Shown: positions 6,777-14,451, numbered from the stretch's first letter. The stretch: DNA of 24,179 nt from Candidatus Bathyarchaeota archaeon RBG_13_60_20 (GCA_001775965.1 MEZG01000086.1:1-24179), one strand, 5' to 3'. Made by a program: numbers and translations. Notes: generated by a model from the letters alone, not told the origin.

Positions 6777-8459
6777 TTAGATGCTTGACATCTTCTTCAA
6801 TATGAGGACAGCTAGAATGATAATGGTGCTGGCTGCTTGAACGGCCAAGGTGATAACATTTTGCCGTTCAGGCAGGTGCTCAAACTCGTGGATAATTGGG
6901 TCCTCTGTGAAGGCGAGGTCTACCGTGCTCGTGCAGACATTATCTTCTACGGTGGATACTAGCAGATACTTTGCATCAATGTCGCCTGGCTCATACGTGA
7001 TCTGGAAGGTCGCTGTACCGTTTTCGTCCGTCTCCCCGGACCATACTAGTTCATTTTCGGGGCTGAAAAGTTGGGCCCTGGCGCCTGGCAGAACGTGCTT
7101 CGGGGTCTGTGTCACCAGAGTGTAGATCCTGGTCACTGCCTCTCCCAGCATGTAGGCGTTCAGCGCCTCCTCGCCGAAGGTCACTGAGCCCTTGAGGCTT
7201 CCAGTCATGCTTCCCTCGACGAAGAGTGTCTCCACGTATGTGTTCTCAAACTCCGCTGTCTCGGTGTAGTTCCTGAGGGCAATGATCCATATCTTGTCGT
7301 TGATGAAGGTCGGTTTCGTGTCTCCGTCAACGAATGCCATGGTAATTATGGAGTCTTGGATTACCCCTTCACCAGACAGCATGGCTACGTCCATTAACCT
7401 GCATCTATCTATGATGAGTTCTGTATCGTATGAGTAGATGCCGTCGAGCTCGGGCACCTCGCTGAAAATTGCTGTGCAGTTCATCAGGATGAACACGTAG
7501 CGTTTGATATCAGAGTCATGGGAACTGAAATCGAGTACCTCAGCCGTCGGGTAGAGGTCTCTGAGGCTCCAGTCTGGGCCCCAGGAGACTCCACCTGTGT
7601 GAGAGAAGTCTCGGCAGCCGCGTATCGGAAACCTCACAACCTCGAAAACCGAGTCCCAGGACTCTATCGTGACGCCGGTAAAATCCGCGTGCTCTATCCT
7701 GAATGTGAAGTCTCCGACAAGCGGACCCTCTTCCTCGTAGAAAAGATAGTACACGTGGGAATCATGAATACCTATGTTGGCCCTCTGAGCCACCTTGATG
7801 AAAGAGACAGTCGAGTTACGTAGCTCTACGTTCGAGTCTCCAAACACTATCAAGTCACCCTCTAGGATGGACGACTCGATCTCTGCCCTTGTATAGTTAT
7901 TCAAGGTCACAAGGATGCGGTGTTCTCCGCGTATCACCGCGTTCTCCAGGACGAGGGAGGCGTGGTCCTCCAGGTAGACGTTTGCTGGGTAGGGGACCAG
8001 TTCACCGCCGTTGATGCCTCGTTTGACGTTGTATAGCTCCGCGTCCCTGATCACGAGCTGGGCCTGGTCTGTGACCATGATGTATCCCTCCAGAACGGCT
8101 GTACAGTTCTCGATGACGTAGACTTGGTCACCCGAGATAACCAGGTCCTCGGATATGTTCACCTGGTTTTTGTATAGATGCTCATCACCTCTGTGCCTTG
8201 TAAGGGCTTTCACAACAGTGGGATAGTCTTGATTCCAAGTTGAAGGAATTTCCCCTGTCTCAGCAATCGCGGCGGCTAGTGAGCCTTGAGCGAAGGCCAT
8301 GGAGTAAACCAGTATGACTGATGCAACTGCTATGATGGGCAGCACGTTTTTCCAGCTTCGACAGAATCTAGTTATCCACACGAGAGCCGAGTCTAGAGGG
8401 GATTTGTCCTCAAAACTGCCCGGGAGCAGGGGGCAGGCACCGCTTAGAATTTGTTTCAT
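6777..8459 (-). CDS. Membrane-anchored, beta-helix-like surface protein
   Basis: This 560-residue protein has a hydrophobic helix at about 38-58 (VLPIIAVASVILVYSMAFA), a long extracellular part, and a second hydrophobic helix at about 537-554 before a KKMSSI tail, so both ends are probably cytoplasmic. Residues about 90-440 consist of short repeated beta strands with 'LEGYIMVTDQAQLVIRDAEL'-type rungs typical of right-handed parallel beta-helices. Residues about 455-515 (PGARAQLFSP, DENGTATFQI) resemble an Ig-like or CarboxypepD-regulatory fold. Several N-x-S/T sites could be glycosylated. The ATG at 8459 has GGAGG about nine bases before it, inside the end of the regulator gene, whose stop is two bases away. 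Base composition is clearly lower in G+C than its neighbours, suggesting acquisition. I do not recognise its function. Confidence 0.65.
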   Translation of the reverse strand: MKQILSGACPLLPGSFEDKSPLDSALVWITRFCRSWKNVLPIIAVASVILVYSMAFAQGSLAAAIAETGEIPSTWNQDYPTVVKALTRHRGDEHLYKNQVNISEDLVISGDQVYVIENCTAVLEGYIMVTDQAQLVIRDAELYNVKRGINGGELVPYPANVYLEDHASLVLENAVIRGEHRILVTLNNYTRAEIESSILEGDLIVFGDSNVELRNSTVSFIKVAQRANIGIHDSHVYYLFYEEEGPLVGDFTFRIEHADFTGVTIESWDSVFEVVRFPIRGCRDFSHTGGVSWGPDWSLRDLYPTAEVLDFSSHDSDIKRYVFILMNCTAIFSEVPELDGIYSYDTELIIDRCRLMDVAMLSGEGVIQDSIITMAFVDGDTKPTFINDKIWIIALRNYTETAEFENTYVETLFVEGSMTGSLKGSVTFGEEALNAYMLGEAVTRIYTLVTQTPKHVLPGARAQLFSPENELVWSGETDENGTATFQITYEPGDIDAKYLLVSTVEDNVCTSTVDLAFTEDPIIHEFEHLPERQNVITLAVQAASTIIILAVLILKKMSSI

Positions 8460-8461
8460 TT

Positions 8462-8926
8462 TTAACCCTCCTTGAAGTACCGGGAGAAGATCTTTAACGC
8501 GAGGTCTGTGGGCTCCAGTTCAAGGTCATTCTCTGTTAGCCGGGCCCCTCTTTCCCTCGCCTCTCCAACAAGCATTCTTTGGCAGCTCAGCTCCAGTTTG
8601 CATCTAGTGCAGTTACCCTTGTACAGGTACCAGAGCTTCAGGCCGTTGGTCTCGCTCAGGCTGATAATCACTGGGAGGTCATGCGCGGGGCTGTAGGCCC
8701 TCATCACACCCTCTGCAAGGTTCACCTGGATGGGCTCCAGCTTGTTCGAGTCCATTGCCTCGTTGAAGGCTTGTTCGATCTTCGCCTCGATGATTTTCAG
8801 CGACTTGTAGACTGCTTGACGAGTGATCCCTAGCTCTGTGCTGACGCGGGTCACGCTGTCCGTCGTGCGTTGCAGGCGCCATATCAGCTGTTCCCTGAGT
8901 GTTAGATATCCTGAAAGGTAAGTCAT
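8462..8926 (-). CDS. Helix-turn-helix transcriptional regulator with a cysteine cluster
   Basis: This 154-residue protein has a helix-turn-helix at about residues 11-46 (the recognition helix includes GITRQAVYKSLK), a short connector, then a mixed alpha/beta domain from about 68. A CTRCKLELSC cluster (C106, C109, C115) could bind zinc or iron-sulfur with a further ligand. The layout recalls archaeal Tfx-like and other small HTH regulators, but I cannot name a family with confidence. ATG at 8926 is chosen over an in-frame TTG at 8935: it is about 30 bases from a TATA box and the TTG lies closer to the operator. A perfect 20-bp palindrome sits between TATA box and start, the classic position for autorepression. 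The stop is two bases before the surface-protein start, so the two genes form one operon. Confidence 0.7.
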   Translation of the reverse strand: MTYLSGYLTLREQLIWRLQRTTDSVTRVSTELGITRQAVYKSLKIIEAKIEQAFNEAMDSNKLEPIQVNLAEGVMRAYSPAHDLPVIISLSETNGLKLWYLYKGNCTRCKLELSCQRMLVGEARERGARLTENDLELEPTDLALKIFSRYFKEG

Positions 8927-8937
8927 AGCAGTCAATG

Positions 8938-8957
8938 ATCAACCAATATTGGTTGAT
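8938..8957. promoter_or_regulatory. Perfect 20-bp palindromic operator of the regulator/surface-protein operon
   Basis: Half-site ATCAACCAAT followed directly by its complement ATTGGTTGAT. It lies 12 bases before the ATG at 8926 and touches the TATA box. A further isolated half-site GGTTGAT occurs at 8971-8977, exactly 20 bases from the same half in the palindrome. A bound regulator would block the promoter; negative autoregulation by the adjacent HTH protein is the simplest inference. Confidence 0.7.
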
Positions 8958-8963
8958 ATATAA
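8956..8963 (-). promoter_or_regulatory. TATA box of the regulator/surface-protein operon
   Basis: TTATATAT on the minus strand, about 30 bases before the ATG at 8926 and overlapping the outer edge of the palindrome at 8938-8957. Confidence 0.55.
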
Positions 8964-9007
8964 GCTTTATGGTTGATTGTTGTATTGTGAAATGAGGCTA
9001 GTTTTAC

Positions 9008-9184
9008 TCAATGTTTGTTGCCGTTGTCGATGACCACGACGCCCAGCTTAATCATCTCGCCGGTAATCCTGTGCTTCACCGACATCTCGGTGCTGAGGGC
9101 ATCGGCCTACCTCACCAGCTCGTCCCCCTTCACGCCCATCAGCTGCATCATGCGGCGGGCTCGACGGGAGTCCATCCTGGCCAT
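9008..9184 (-). pseudogene. Chimeric pseudogene: NAC N-terminus fused to an internal piece of folD
   Basis: Read from ATG at 9184, the first 22-23 codons give MARMDSRRARRMMQLMG and continue to DEL, nearly identical to the start of NAC (6338-6721). From the shared E-L codons onward the frame matches FolD residues about 195-229 (ELVRQADVLSTEM... to VVVIDNGN) from the gene at 10189-11028, with about four of five bases identical by eye. The folD glutamine codon CAG has become TAG at 9107-9109, and similarity ends at GGCAAC (about 9017), shortly before a TGA at 9008-9010. The upstream TTTAAA element and start spacing of NAC are also kept. The product would be a 25-residue peptide, so this is a broken gene or recombination scar. 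The parts and order are seen directly; the mechanism is inferred. Confidence 0.85.
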
Positions 9185-9281
9185 ACTTACCGGATGATAT
9201 GGGCGGCACCTGAAATTTAAATCATTAAGGATTCAGCCGAACGGGAAGGGATGGTCTGCGTATGGTCACCTGCCCATAGAC

Positions 9282-9806
9282 TCAGAGCTTGTCAAGGGCT
9301 TCATGGAAGCCGTGGATGATTCCAGGCGAGAGCCAGAAGCCTCCCTCCAGCATCTTCCCCAGGGCCACCCTCACCTGCCTCTTGTCCATGAGCCTCCCTC
9401 TCACGCTCACCAATATCACGTGTAGGACCCCCCAGGGCTCCAACCCCAGGGACACTCCAGCGCGGTGAGCGTCCTCGTCGTCCGTCAGGAAGGCGCGCGC
9501 CCCCTCCATGAGAGCCAGAGCCATCGCCTCCCGTTCCCCCTCACCAAGCTCGACGCCGCGCCTCCTCTCCCCCGCCTTCACCTCGTCCATGAACCTTCCG
9601 CTGGGCTTGAGGACTCTTATCCACCCCGCCTCCACTGCCCCCCTGATGATTAGGGCGTCCTCGTAGCCTTCCTCGATTCCGCGGGTCACGGCCTCCTCGT
9701 AGACGGCCTCAGGGATCACGATCCCGGAGTACAGCTTCTCCAGCAACCGCAGGTTGCCGCACCTGGCAAGCCATATGAGTGGGCCGGCGTCCGATGACGC
9801 CGACAA
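9282..9806 (-). CDS. PIN-like toxin of the DUF3368 family
   Basis: This 174-residue protein fits DUF3368, PIN-fold proteins that act as the putative ribonuclease toxin partnered with UPF0175 antitoxins. Acidic residues are at the expected sites: D6 in SDAGPLIWLA, E37/E38 in VYEEAV, the E89-E93 run in GEGEREAMALAL, and D109/D110 in LTDDEDA, followed by the LEPWGVLHVIL helix with the family's G-hydrophobic pattern. TTG at 9806 is chosen because it directly follows the antitoxin stop (TAG then TTG with no gap) and places the first catalytic Asp at residue 6, as usual. The two genes form one operon under the palindrome at 10118-10144. The RNA target is unknown, and such proteins are often only tentatively active. 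Confidence 0.8.
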   Translation of the reverse strand: MSASSDAGPLIWLARCGNLRLLEKLYSGIVIPEAVYEEAVTRGIEEGYEDALIIRGAVEAGWIRVLKPSGRFMDEVKAGERRRGVELGEGEREAMALALMEGARAFLTDDEDAHRAGVSLGLEPWGVLHVILVSVRGRLMDKRQVRVALGKMLEGGFWLSPGIIHGFHEALDKL

Positions 9807-10112
9807 CTAGCCCACCAGCCGCTCGGCCTCTTCCGTGAACCTCTCCTCGCCGTACCTGTAAGGTATGCCTCTCTGCTTGAGCTCCAGGAAGAGCGCCCTC
9901 TGGCTCAGGCCGGCCAGCTCCGCCGTTCTACCGAATGAGGCCTTGCCCCCCCTGTACAGCTCCAGGGCCAGGCGGAGCTTCATCTCCTCGATGCCTATCT
10001 GGATTGCCTCCCTCATGACATCGGACCTCTCTCTCCTGAGCTTATCCGAGAGGTCCTCGAGGTCCTCCACCGTCTCCTCGGAAAGCCTCACGGTGATCAC
10101 CTTGAATGCCAA
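9807..10112 (-). CDS. UPF0175 family antitoxin with ribbon-helix-helix N-terminus
   Basis: This 101-residue protein starts with a ribbon-helix-helix DNA-binding segment (residues about 1-45: the strand FKVITVRLSEE, then two helices around DLSDKLRRERSDVMREAIQIGI). It continues with the UPF0175 domain (about 46-100: ALELYRGGKASFGRTAELAGLSQRALFLELKQRGIPY, a second small HTH-like unit). UPF0175 proteins are the usual partners of DUF3368 PIN-like proteins and repress their own operon. The start is TTG at 10112; no ATG or GTG in frame is available, and GAGG lies close before it. A 27-bp palindrome begins six bases upstream, between TATA box and start, as expected for autoregulation by an RHH protein. 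Confidence 0.85.
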   Translation of the reverse strand: MAFKVITVRLSEETVEDLEDLSDKLRRERSDVMREAIQIGIEEMKLRLALELYRGGKASFGRTAELAGLSQRALFLELKQRGIPYRYGEERFTEEAERLVG

Positions 10113-10117
10113 AACCT

Positions 10118-10144
10118 CATCCGTATTCTAATAGAATACGGATG
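10118..10144. promoter_or_regulatory. 27-bp palindromic operator of the toxin-antitoxin operon
   Basis: Thirteen-base arms (CATCCGTATTCTA and its exact complement) flank a single A at 10131. The palindrome lies immediately before the antitoxin start. An A+T-rich TATA-like stretch (10145-10156, ATAATTATTAGC on the minus strand) abuts its upstream end. The core TATTCTA..TAGAATA fits two tandem RHH dimers reading a long dyad. Binding by the antitoxin is inferred. Confidence 0.75.
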
Positions 10145-10188
10145 CTAATAATTATGATCTAAACGGAAAAGCTGGTTGAGGGGTGGAG

Positions 10189-11028
10189 TCAGGCGGCCAT
10201 GGCGGCGGCCTTCACAGTGTTCCTGAGGAGCATGGCTATGAGCATGGGGCCCACGCCGCCAGGCACAGGGGTTATAGCGGAGGCCTTCTCCATAGCGGCC
10301 TCGGCGTCCACATCCCCAAACACCTTCCTGCCCTCGTAGTTGTTCCCGTTGTCGATGACCACGACGCCCTGCTTCAGCATGTCGCCGGTGATCCCGTGCT
10401 TGGTGAACATCTCGGTGCTGAGCACGTCGGCCTGCCTGACCAGTTCGGCTAGGTGCGGGCACTTGGGGCCCACCACGGTCACCCTGACCCTCATGTTGGC
10501 CAGCACCGCGGCCAGGGGCTTGGACAGGAAGTTGCTCTTGCCGACGACGACCCAGTGCTTGTCGAGGGGGTCTATACCGTATCTCTTCAGAAGCTCCATT
10601 ATGGCCTCGACGCCGGCCGGCATGTAAGCCTCCTCCCCCATGAGGAGCCTGCCCAGGGTGGCTGGGCTCTGCCCGTCCACGTCCTTGGCAGGGGCGATGG
10701 CGTCCACGGTCTCCAGCTCGCTGAGCCCCTCGGCGAGGGGCAGCTGCACCATGACGCCGTGTATCCTGGGGTCCCTATTGAGCCTGTGGATGAGGGCCAC
10801 CAGGTCCTTCTGTGTGGTTTTCTCCAGGTGGTGGAGCTCCGTGTAGATGCCTAGTTCGTCGGCCTTCTTCTGCTTCATCCCGACGTACCTGACGCTGTAC
10901 TTGTCCTCGCCCGTGAGCACCAGGGCGAGGCCCGGCGTCACCCCCTTACCTTTGAGCTCGGCCACCTGGGCGGCCAGCTCCTGCGTCACCATCTCGGTGG
11001 CGGCCCGTCCGTCCAGTATGGTGGTCAT
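10189..11028 (-). CDS. folD: Bifunctional methylenetetrahydrofolate dehydrogenase/cyclohydrolase FolD
   Basis: This 279-residue cytoplasmic enzyme interconverts methylene-, methenyl- and formyl-tetrahydrofolate. Signatures are the catalytic Y48...K52 pair in YVGMKQKK, the VQLPLA loop, the AKDVDGQSP motif, the Rossmann segment VVGKSNFLSKPLAAVL, and the C-terminal TPVPGGVGPMLIAMLLRNTV. Length is typical of the family. The start is ATG at 11028, separated from the fhs stop by one base, so the two are translated as a pair. A fragment of this gene (about residues 195-229) recurs fused to NAC at 9008-9184. Together with Fhs it forms the formate-to-methylene-H4F branch; both are common in bacteria and patchy in archaea, so gene transfer in the lineage's past is likely. 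Confidence 0.97.
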   Translation of the reverse strand: MTTILDGRAATEMVTQELAAQVAELKGKGVTPGLALVLTGEDKYSVRYVGMKQKKADELGIYTELHHLEKTTQKDLVALIHRLNRDPRIHGVMVQLPLAEGLSELETVDAIAPAKDVDGQSPATLGRLLMGEEAYMPAGVEAIMELLKRYGIDPLDKHWVVVGKSNFLSKPLAAVLANMRVRVTVVGPKCPHLAELVRQADVLSTEMFTKHGITGDMLKQGVVVIDNGNNYEGRKVFGDVDAEAAMEKASAITPVPGGVGPMLIAMLLRNTVKAAAMAA

Positions 11029-11029
11029 C

Positions 11030-12706
11030 TTAGCTCAGCCCCTTGATGACGCCGTTCTCGTCGATGTCCATGTCGTCGCTGGCCGGTTTGGAGGGCAGCC
11101 CCGGCATGGTGTTCACCTCGCCGCAGTAAGCCACTATGAAGCCGACGCCCGTGGACGGCTTCAGGTTCCTGATGGGCAGGATGTAGCCCTCCGGGGGCAT
11201 CCCCTGGACGTCCTCGTTGTCGGTGAGGCTTAGGGGCGTCTTGGCCATGCAGATGGGGAGCTTGTCGAAGCCCAGCTTCTCGATCTTCCTGAGGCTGCTC
11301 CTGGCCTCGGGGCTCAGCTCGATGTCCGCCACCTTGTACATGCCCTGGGCGATGGCCCTGATCTTCTCCTCCACGGGCGCGTCCAGCTCGTAGAGGTAGT
11401 GGAAGCTACTGCCCTTCTGGACCTCCCTGAGCACGACCTCGGCCAGCTCCTTGCCTCCTGCGCCGCCCTTAAGCACCGTGTCCGTAAAGGCGGCGGGTAT
11501 CCCCTCCTTCCTGGCCCAGTCGAGGACCACGTCGATCTCTTCCTGGGCGTCGGTGTAGAAGTGGTTCATGCACACGACGACGCGGAGCCCGAACCTCCCG
11601 GCGTTGTCCACCTCGTTGGCCAGTATGGGGAGGCCCTCCCTGACCTTGCCGGCGTTGGGCTCCTTCAGGTCCTTGTACTTTACGCCGGCGTGGCGTTTCA
11701 GGGCCTTGATGGTGGCGACTATGACGACCAGGTCGGGCTTCAGGCTGCCGGCCCTGGACGCTATGTCGCAGAACTTCTCCATGCCCAGGTCCGCGCCGAA
11801 GCCCGGCTCCACGATGACGTAGTCCGCTAGCTTGAGGGCCGTCTTTATGGCGGTGAGGCTGGGGCAGCCGTGGGCGATGTTAGCGAAGGGGCCGCCGTGG
11901 ATGATGGCGGGAGTGTTCTCCAGGGTCTGGACCAGGTTGGGCTTCACCGCGTCCTTCAGCAGGATGGCCAGGGCCCCTATCCCGCCGATGTCCTTGGCCT
12001 TAACCGCCTCACCCTTCCTGTTGTAGGCGACAGTGATCTCGCCCATGCGCCTTTTCATCTCCATGAGGTCGCTGCTGATGGCGTGGATGGCCGTTATCTC
12101 GCTGGCCGTGGTGATCTCGAAGCCCGTCTCGTAGGGGACACCGTCGTTCTTGCCGCCGAGGCCGGCGACGATGTTGCGGAGGAAGCTGCTCTCGATGTCC
12201 AGCACCCTCTTCCACATGACCTGCTTCATGTCGATGTCCAGGTCGTTGCCCCTGAAGACGTGGTTCTCCATGAGGCTCGTGAGCAGATCATGAGCCGCCG
12301 TGATGGCGTGAAGGTCCCCCGTGAAGTGGATGTTGATGTCTTCCATGGGCAGGACCTGGGCGTAGCCGCCGCCCGCGGCGCCGCCCTTGATGCCGAAGAC
12401 CGGCCCCAGGCTGGGCTGGCGAAGCACCACGATGCCCCTCTTGCCCAGCTTGCCCAGCGCCTGGGCCAGGCCTACAGCCATGGTGGTCTTCCCTTCGCCG
12501 CTCTTGGTGGGGGTGACCGCCGAAACGATTATCAGTTTGCCGTCGGGCCCGCCCATCCTGTCCCTGAGGACCTGGGGCTTTACCTTAGCCTTGTACTTGC
12601 CGTAAAGCTCTATGTCGTCCTCCTTGAGCCCGAGGCCTGCGGCGATCTCTGTGATCGGCTTGAGTTTGGCACTCTGAGCAATCTCGATGTCCGATGGAAT
12701 TGCCAT
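11030..12706 (-). CDS. fhs: Formate-tetrahydrofolate ligase (formyl-H4F synthetase)
   Basis: This 558-residue cytoplasmic enzyme uses ATP to join formate to tetrahydrofolate. The ATP loop TPTKSGEGKTT is at about residues 65-75, followed by the family blocks RQPSLGPVFGIKGGAAGGGYAQ, NIHFTGDLHAI and LDWA, and a C-terminal GFIVAYCGEVNTMPGLP. Length matches the family. The start is ATG at 12706 with no clear Shine-Dalgarno; a TTATTAAG-type TATA element lies at 12734-12743, about 30 bases upstream. A T-run between it and the preceding amidohydrolase stop implies that fhs-folD is its own transcript. Reaction direction (formate assimilation, or ATP-forming formate release) cannot be told from sequence. 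Confidence 0.98.
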   Translation of the reverse strand: MAIPSDIEIAQSAKLKPITEIAAGLGLKEDDIELYGKYKAKVKPQVLRDRMGGPDGKLIIVSAVTPTKSGEGKTTMAVGLAQALGKLGKRGIVVLRQPSLGPVFGIKGGAAGGGYAQVLPMEDINIHFTGDLHAITAAHDLLTSLMENHVFRGNDLDIDMKQVMWKRVLDIESSFLRNIVAGLGGKNDGVPYETGFEITTASEITAIHAISSDLMEMKRRMGEITVAYNRKGEAVKAKDIGGIGALAILLKDAVKPNLVQTLENTPAIIHGGPFANIAHGCPSLTAIKTALKLADYVIVEPGFGADLGMEKFCDIASRAGSLKPDLVVIVATIKALKRHAGVKYKDLKEPNAGKVREGLPILANEVDNAGRFGLRVVVCMNHFYTDAQEEIDVVLDWARKEGIPAAFTDTVLKGGAGGKELAEVVLREVQKGSSFHYLYELDAPVEEKIRAIAQGMYKVADIELSPEARSSLRKIEKLGFDKLPICMAKTPLSLTDNEDVQGMPPEGYILPIRNLKPSTGVGFIVAYCGEVNTMPGLPSKPASDDMDIDENGVIKGLS

Positions 12707-12733
12707 AGTGTTTCAAGGAATATTCGATGACCC

Positions 12734-12743
12734 GCTTAATAAC
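12734..12743 (-). promoter_or_regulatory. TATA box of the fhs-folD operon
   Basis: GTTATTAAGC on the minus strand about 28-37 bases before the fhs ATG at 12706. Confidence 0.5.
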
Positions 12744-12750
12744 TTATCAG

Positions 12751-12755
12751 AAAAA
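12751..12755 (-). terminator. T-run terminator of the second amidohydrolase gene
   Basis: TTTTT on the minus strand begins nine bases after the stop codon of the gene at 12765-14378, just before the fhs promoter. It suggests separate transcripts for the two tandem genes. Confidence 0.45.
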
Positions 12756-12764
12756 GGTGAGGGG

Positions 12765-14378
12765 CTATAAGCCCTCGTGCAGTACCTTGTACTCCTTCTC
12801 GGGACCCGGCTTGGTGAGGCTCCACTCGAAGCCGCGCTGCGTCGTGACGTACTCGGGCCACGGCAGGTCGATGGGCGGGTAGAAGTCCTTGGGCAGTAGC
12901 GGCGGTACCCACTTGCTGCCCCCTACGCCTCCTCCTGTCCGCTCCTCGAACTCCCTCTTTGCCGCGGCCAGGTCCTCGGGGTGAGTCAGCAGGTCCACGA
13001 TGGTCGCGCCGATGGTCTTGGACGCGGTCGCGATGCCAGGGTCCACGCACGCCGAGTACCCGTTCAGGGCGTAGCTGGTCCACGCAGGCAGCGGCCTGTT
13101 GGGGTCAGGGTTCCTAAGGGACGCGTTGGCCGTGTTGAGCCGCGTGGACGGCGCCGTCCACTGGTAGTCCACGTAGTCGTCCGATCCCTGGGTCTCCACC
13201 CACTGGGGGAACATGTACCTGATGTCCTTGTCTATGTAGTCGATGGACTGAACCCTCTGGCACGCCTCGGTGAAGGGGTCATCCATGGGCACGATGCCCA
13301 GGTTCTCCTGGATCTTTCTCCCGAACTCCCTGGCCTCCTCGCTGAACACCGGCGGCCCCACAGCCTCAAGGTTCCTGTAGAGGACCTCGCTGAGCCTCCT
13401 GTTGCTGAGCCCCGCCCTGGTCTTGGCTATTATGCGCTTCGTCACCCTGGTGCCAGTGATCTGGGCCACCCCCTTCGCCGTGTTGTCCAGTACCCTGTCG
13501 ATCTGCTCCTGCATCTCCAGTATAGGCGCCCTGTACGCGTACTGGATCTGGCTTATCCTGGGGGGCAGGTTGTCCGAGGTGCACTGGCCCCCCACCATGA
13601 TGAACTCGTTCAGCGTCCAGTAGGCCGTGTAGGGCAGCATGGCGTCCTCCACGTACTTGGTGGCCGTGTACATGAGGCACACGGCGTCTAGGGACGCGGG
13701 TATCCGGCCCCCGGCGTGGCCCAGTATCCTGAAGGGCACGTCCTTGGGCCTGAACCAGTTCTCGGGGTGAACAGTCTCGAAGGTGTACAGCGTGTTCCAG
13801 TAGCTGCCCCCGTTGATCTCGTACCGGACCGTGTTGTAGCCCGCGGGGTGGTACGGGATGCTGGCGTTAAAGTCGTCGAAGTAGCCCTTGGCCGCGTGCA
13901 CAGGCTTGGAGCCGCATACTTTCTCGGCGGGCTCCCCGAAGAACTTGAGGGTGCCTTTCAGCTTGTGCTTCTCCATGGCGTGCTTGGCCGCCAGGAAACC
14001 GAAGAGGGCGCCCGTGCCGAGACCGGAGTGGGGGTCCGTGTGGCCGGCCGCGTTGGGGTGAAGCCCGTCGTCCCTGGGCTTCCTGTATGGCACTGGGGCC
14101 TGGCTGCAATCCGGCACAGCATCGTACTCGGCGAATCCCCCGATAACGGGCTTACCCTTCCCCCAGACCGCGCAGAACGCCGTGGGCATCTCGCCGCTCC
14201 CCTCCTCGACCTCCCAGCCATCGTCCCTGAGGAGCTTCACGTAGGCCACCGCTGACCTGTACTCCCTGAAGGCCGGCTCTGCGTAGCGCCATATCTCCAT
14301 GTGGAAGTCGCTGAGCCACTGCCTGCTCTCGTCCACGAAGTCGAGAGCGGTCTTCTTCTCCTTCTGAACCTTACTCAA
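12765..14378 (-). CDS. AbgB-like M20 family amidohydrolase with an altered metal site
   Basis: This 537-residue protein is related to p-aminobenzoyl-glutamate hydrolase subunit B (M20 subfamily D) and is longer than the usual 430-490. It shares the order of blocks with the left-edge gene: WGKGKPVIGGFAEYDAVP (about 72-89), the metal loop, FFGEPAEK, YHP (H177), and a long C-terminal AAKREFEERTGG region. The ligand loop GHGCGHN is replaced by GHTDPHS (H113, D115, H117), and the catalytic PAEE is PAEK (E152, K153). Asp is a metal ligand in other M20 enzymes, but loss of the second Glu could change or abolish activity. TTG at 14378 is chosen because GGTGG lies a few bases upstream; TATATA at 14408-14413 is the TATA box. 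The gene is divergent from mtd across two GGTACC palindromes. The substrate is unknown. Confidence 0.8.
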   Translation of the reverse strand: MSKVQKEKKTALDFVDESRQWLSDFHMEIWRYAEPAFREYRSAVAYVKLLRDDGWEVEEGSGEMPTAFCAVWGKGKPVIGGFAEYDAVPDCSQAPVPYRKPRDDGLHPNAAGHTDPHSGLGTGALFGFLAAKHAMEKHKLKGTLKFFGEPAEKVCGSKPVHAAKGYFDDFNASIPYHPAGYNTVRYEINGGSYWNTLYTFETVHPENWFRPKDVPFRILGHAGGRIPASLDAVCLMYTATKYVEDAMLPYTAYWTLNEFIMVGGQCTSDNLPPRISQIQYAYRAPILEMQEQIDRVLDNTAKGVAQITGTRVTKRIIAKTRAGLSNRRLSEVLYRNLEAVGPPVFSEEAREFGRKIQENLGIVPMDDPFTEACQRVQSIDYIDKDIRYMFPQWVETQGSDDYVDYQWTAPSTRLNTANASLRNPDPNRPLPAWTSYALNGYSACVDPGIATASKTIGATIVDLLTHPEDLAAAKREFEERTGGGVGGSKWVPPLLPKDFYPPIDLPWPEYVTTQRGFEWSLTKPGPEKEYKVLHEGL

Positions 14379-14405
14379 GAAACCACCTGTTAACCATTCA
14401 CGGGT

Positions 14406-14415
14406 TGTATATAGA
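14406..14415 (-). promoter_or_regulatory. TATA box of the second amidohydrolase gene
   Basis: TCTATATACA on the minus strand, about 28-37 bases before the TTG at 14378. The nearest GGTACC palindrome is centred 48 bases further upstream. Confidence 0.5.
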
Positions 14416-14451
14416 ACATTTACGGGAGACGAATAGCACTAATACTCCATA

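Noticed and set aside
9011..9220. Plus-strand open frame of 69 codons over the NAC::folD scar
   Set aside because: It is the antisense shadow of NAC and folD codons; comparable antisense frames exist over both intact parents.
12903..12908. Further GGTACC copies inside coding regions (also near 8628, 18988 and 22517)
   Set aside because: They lack the flanking dyad (TTGG or ATGG and its complement), lie within codons of conserved proteins, and occur at a frequency expected by chance.
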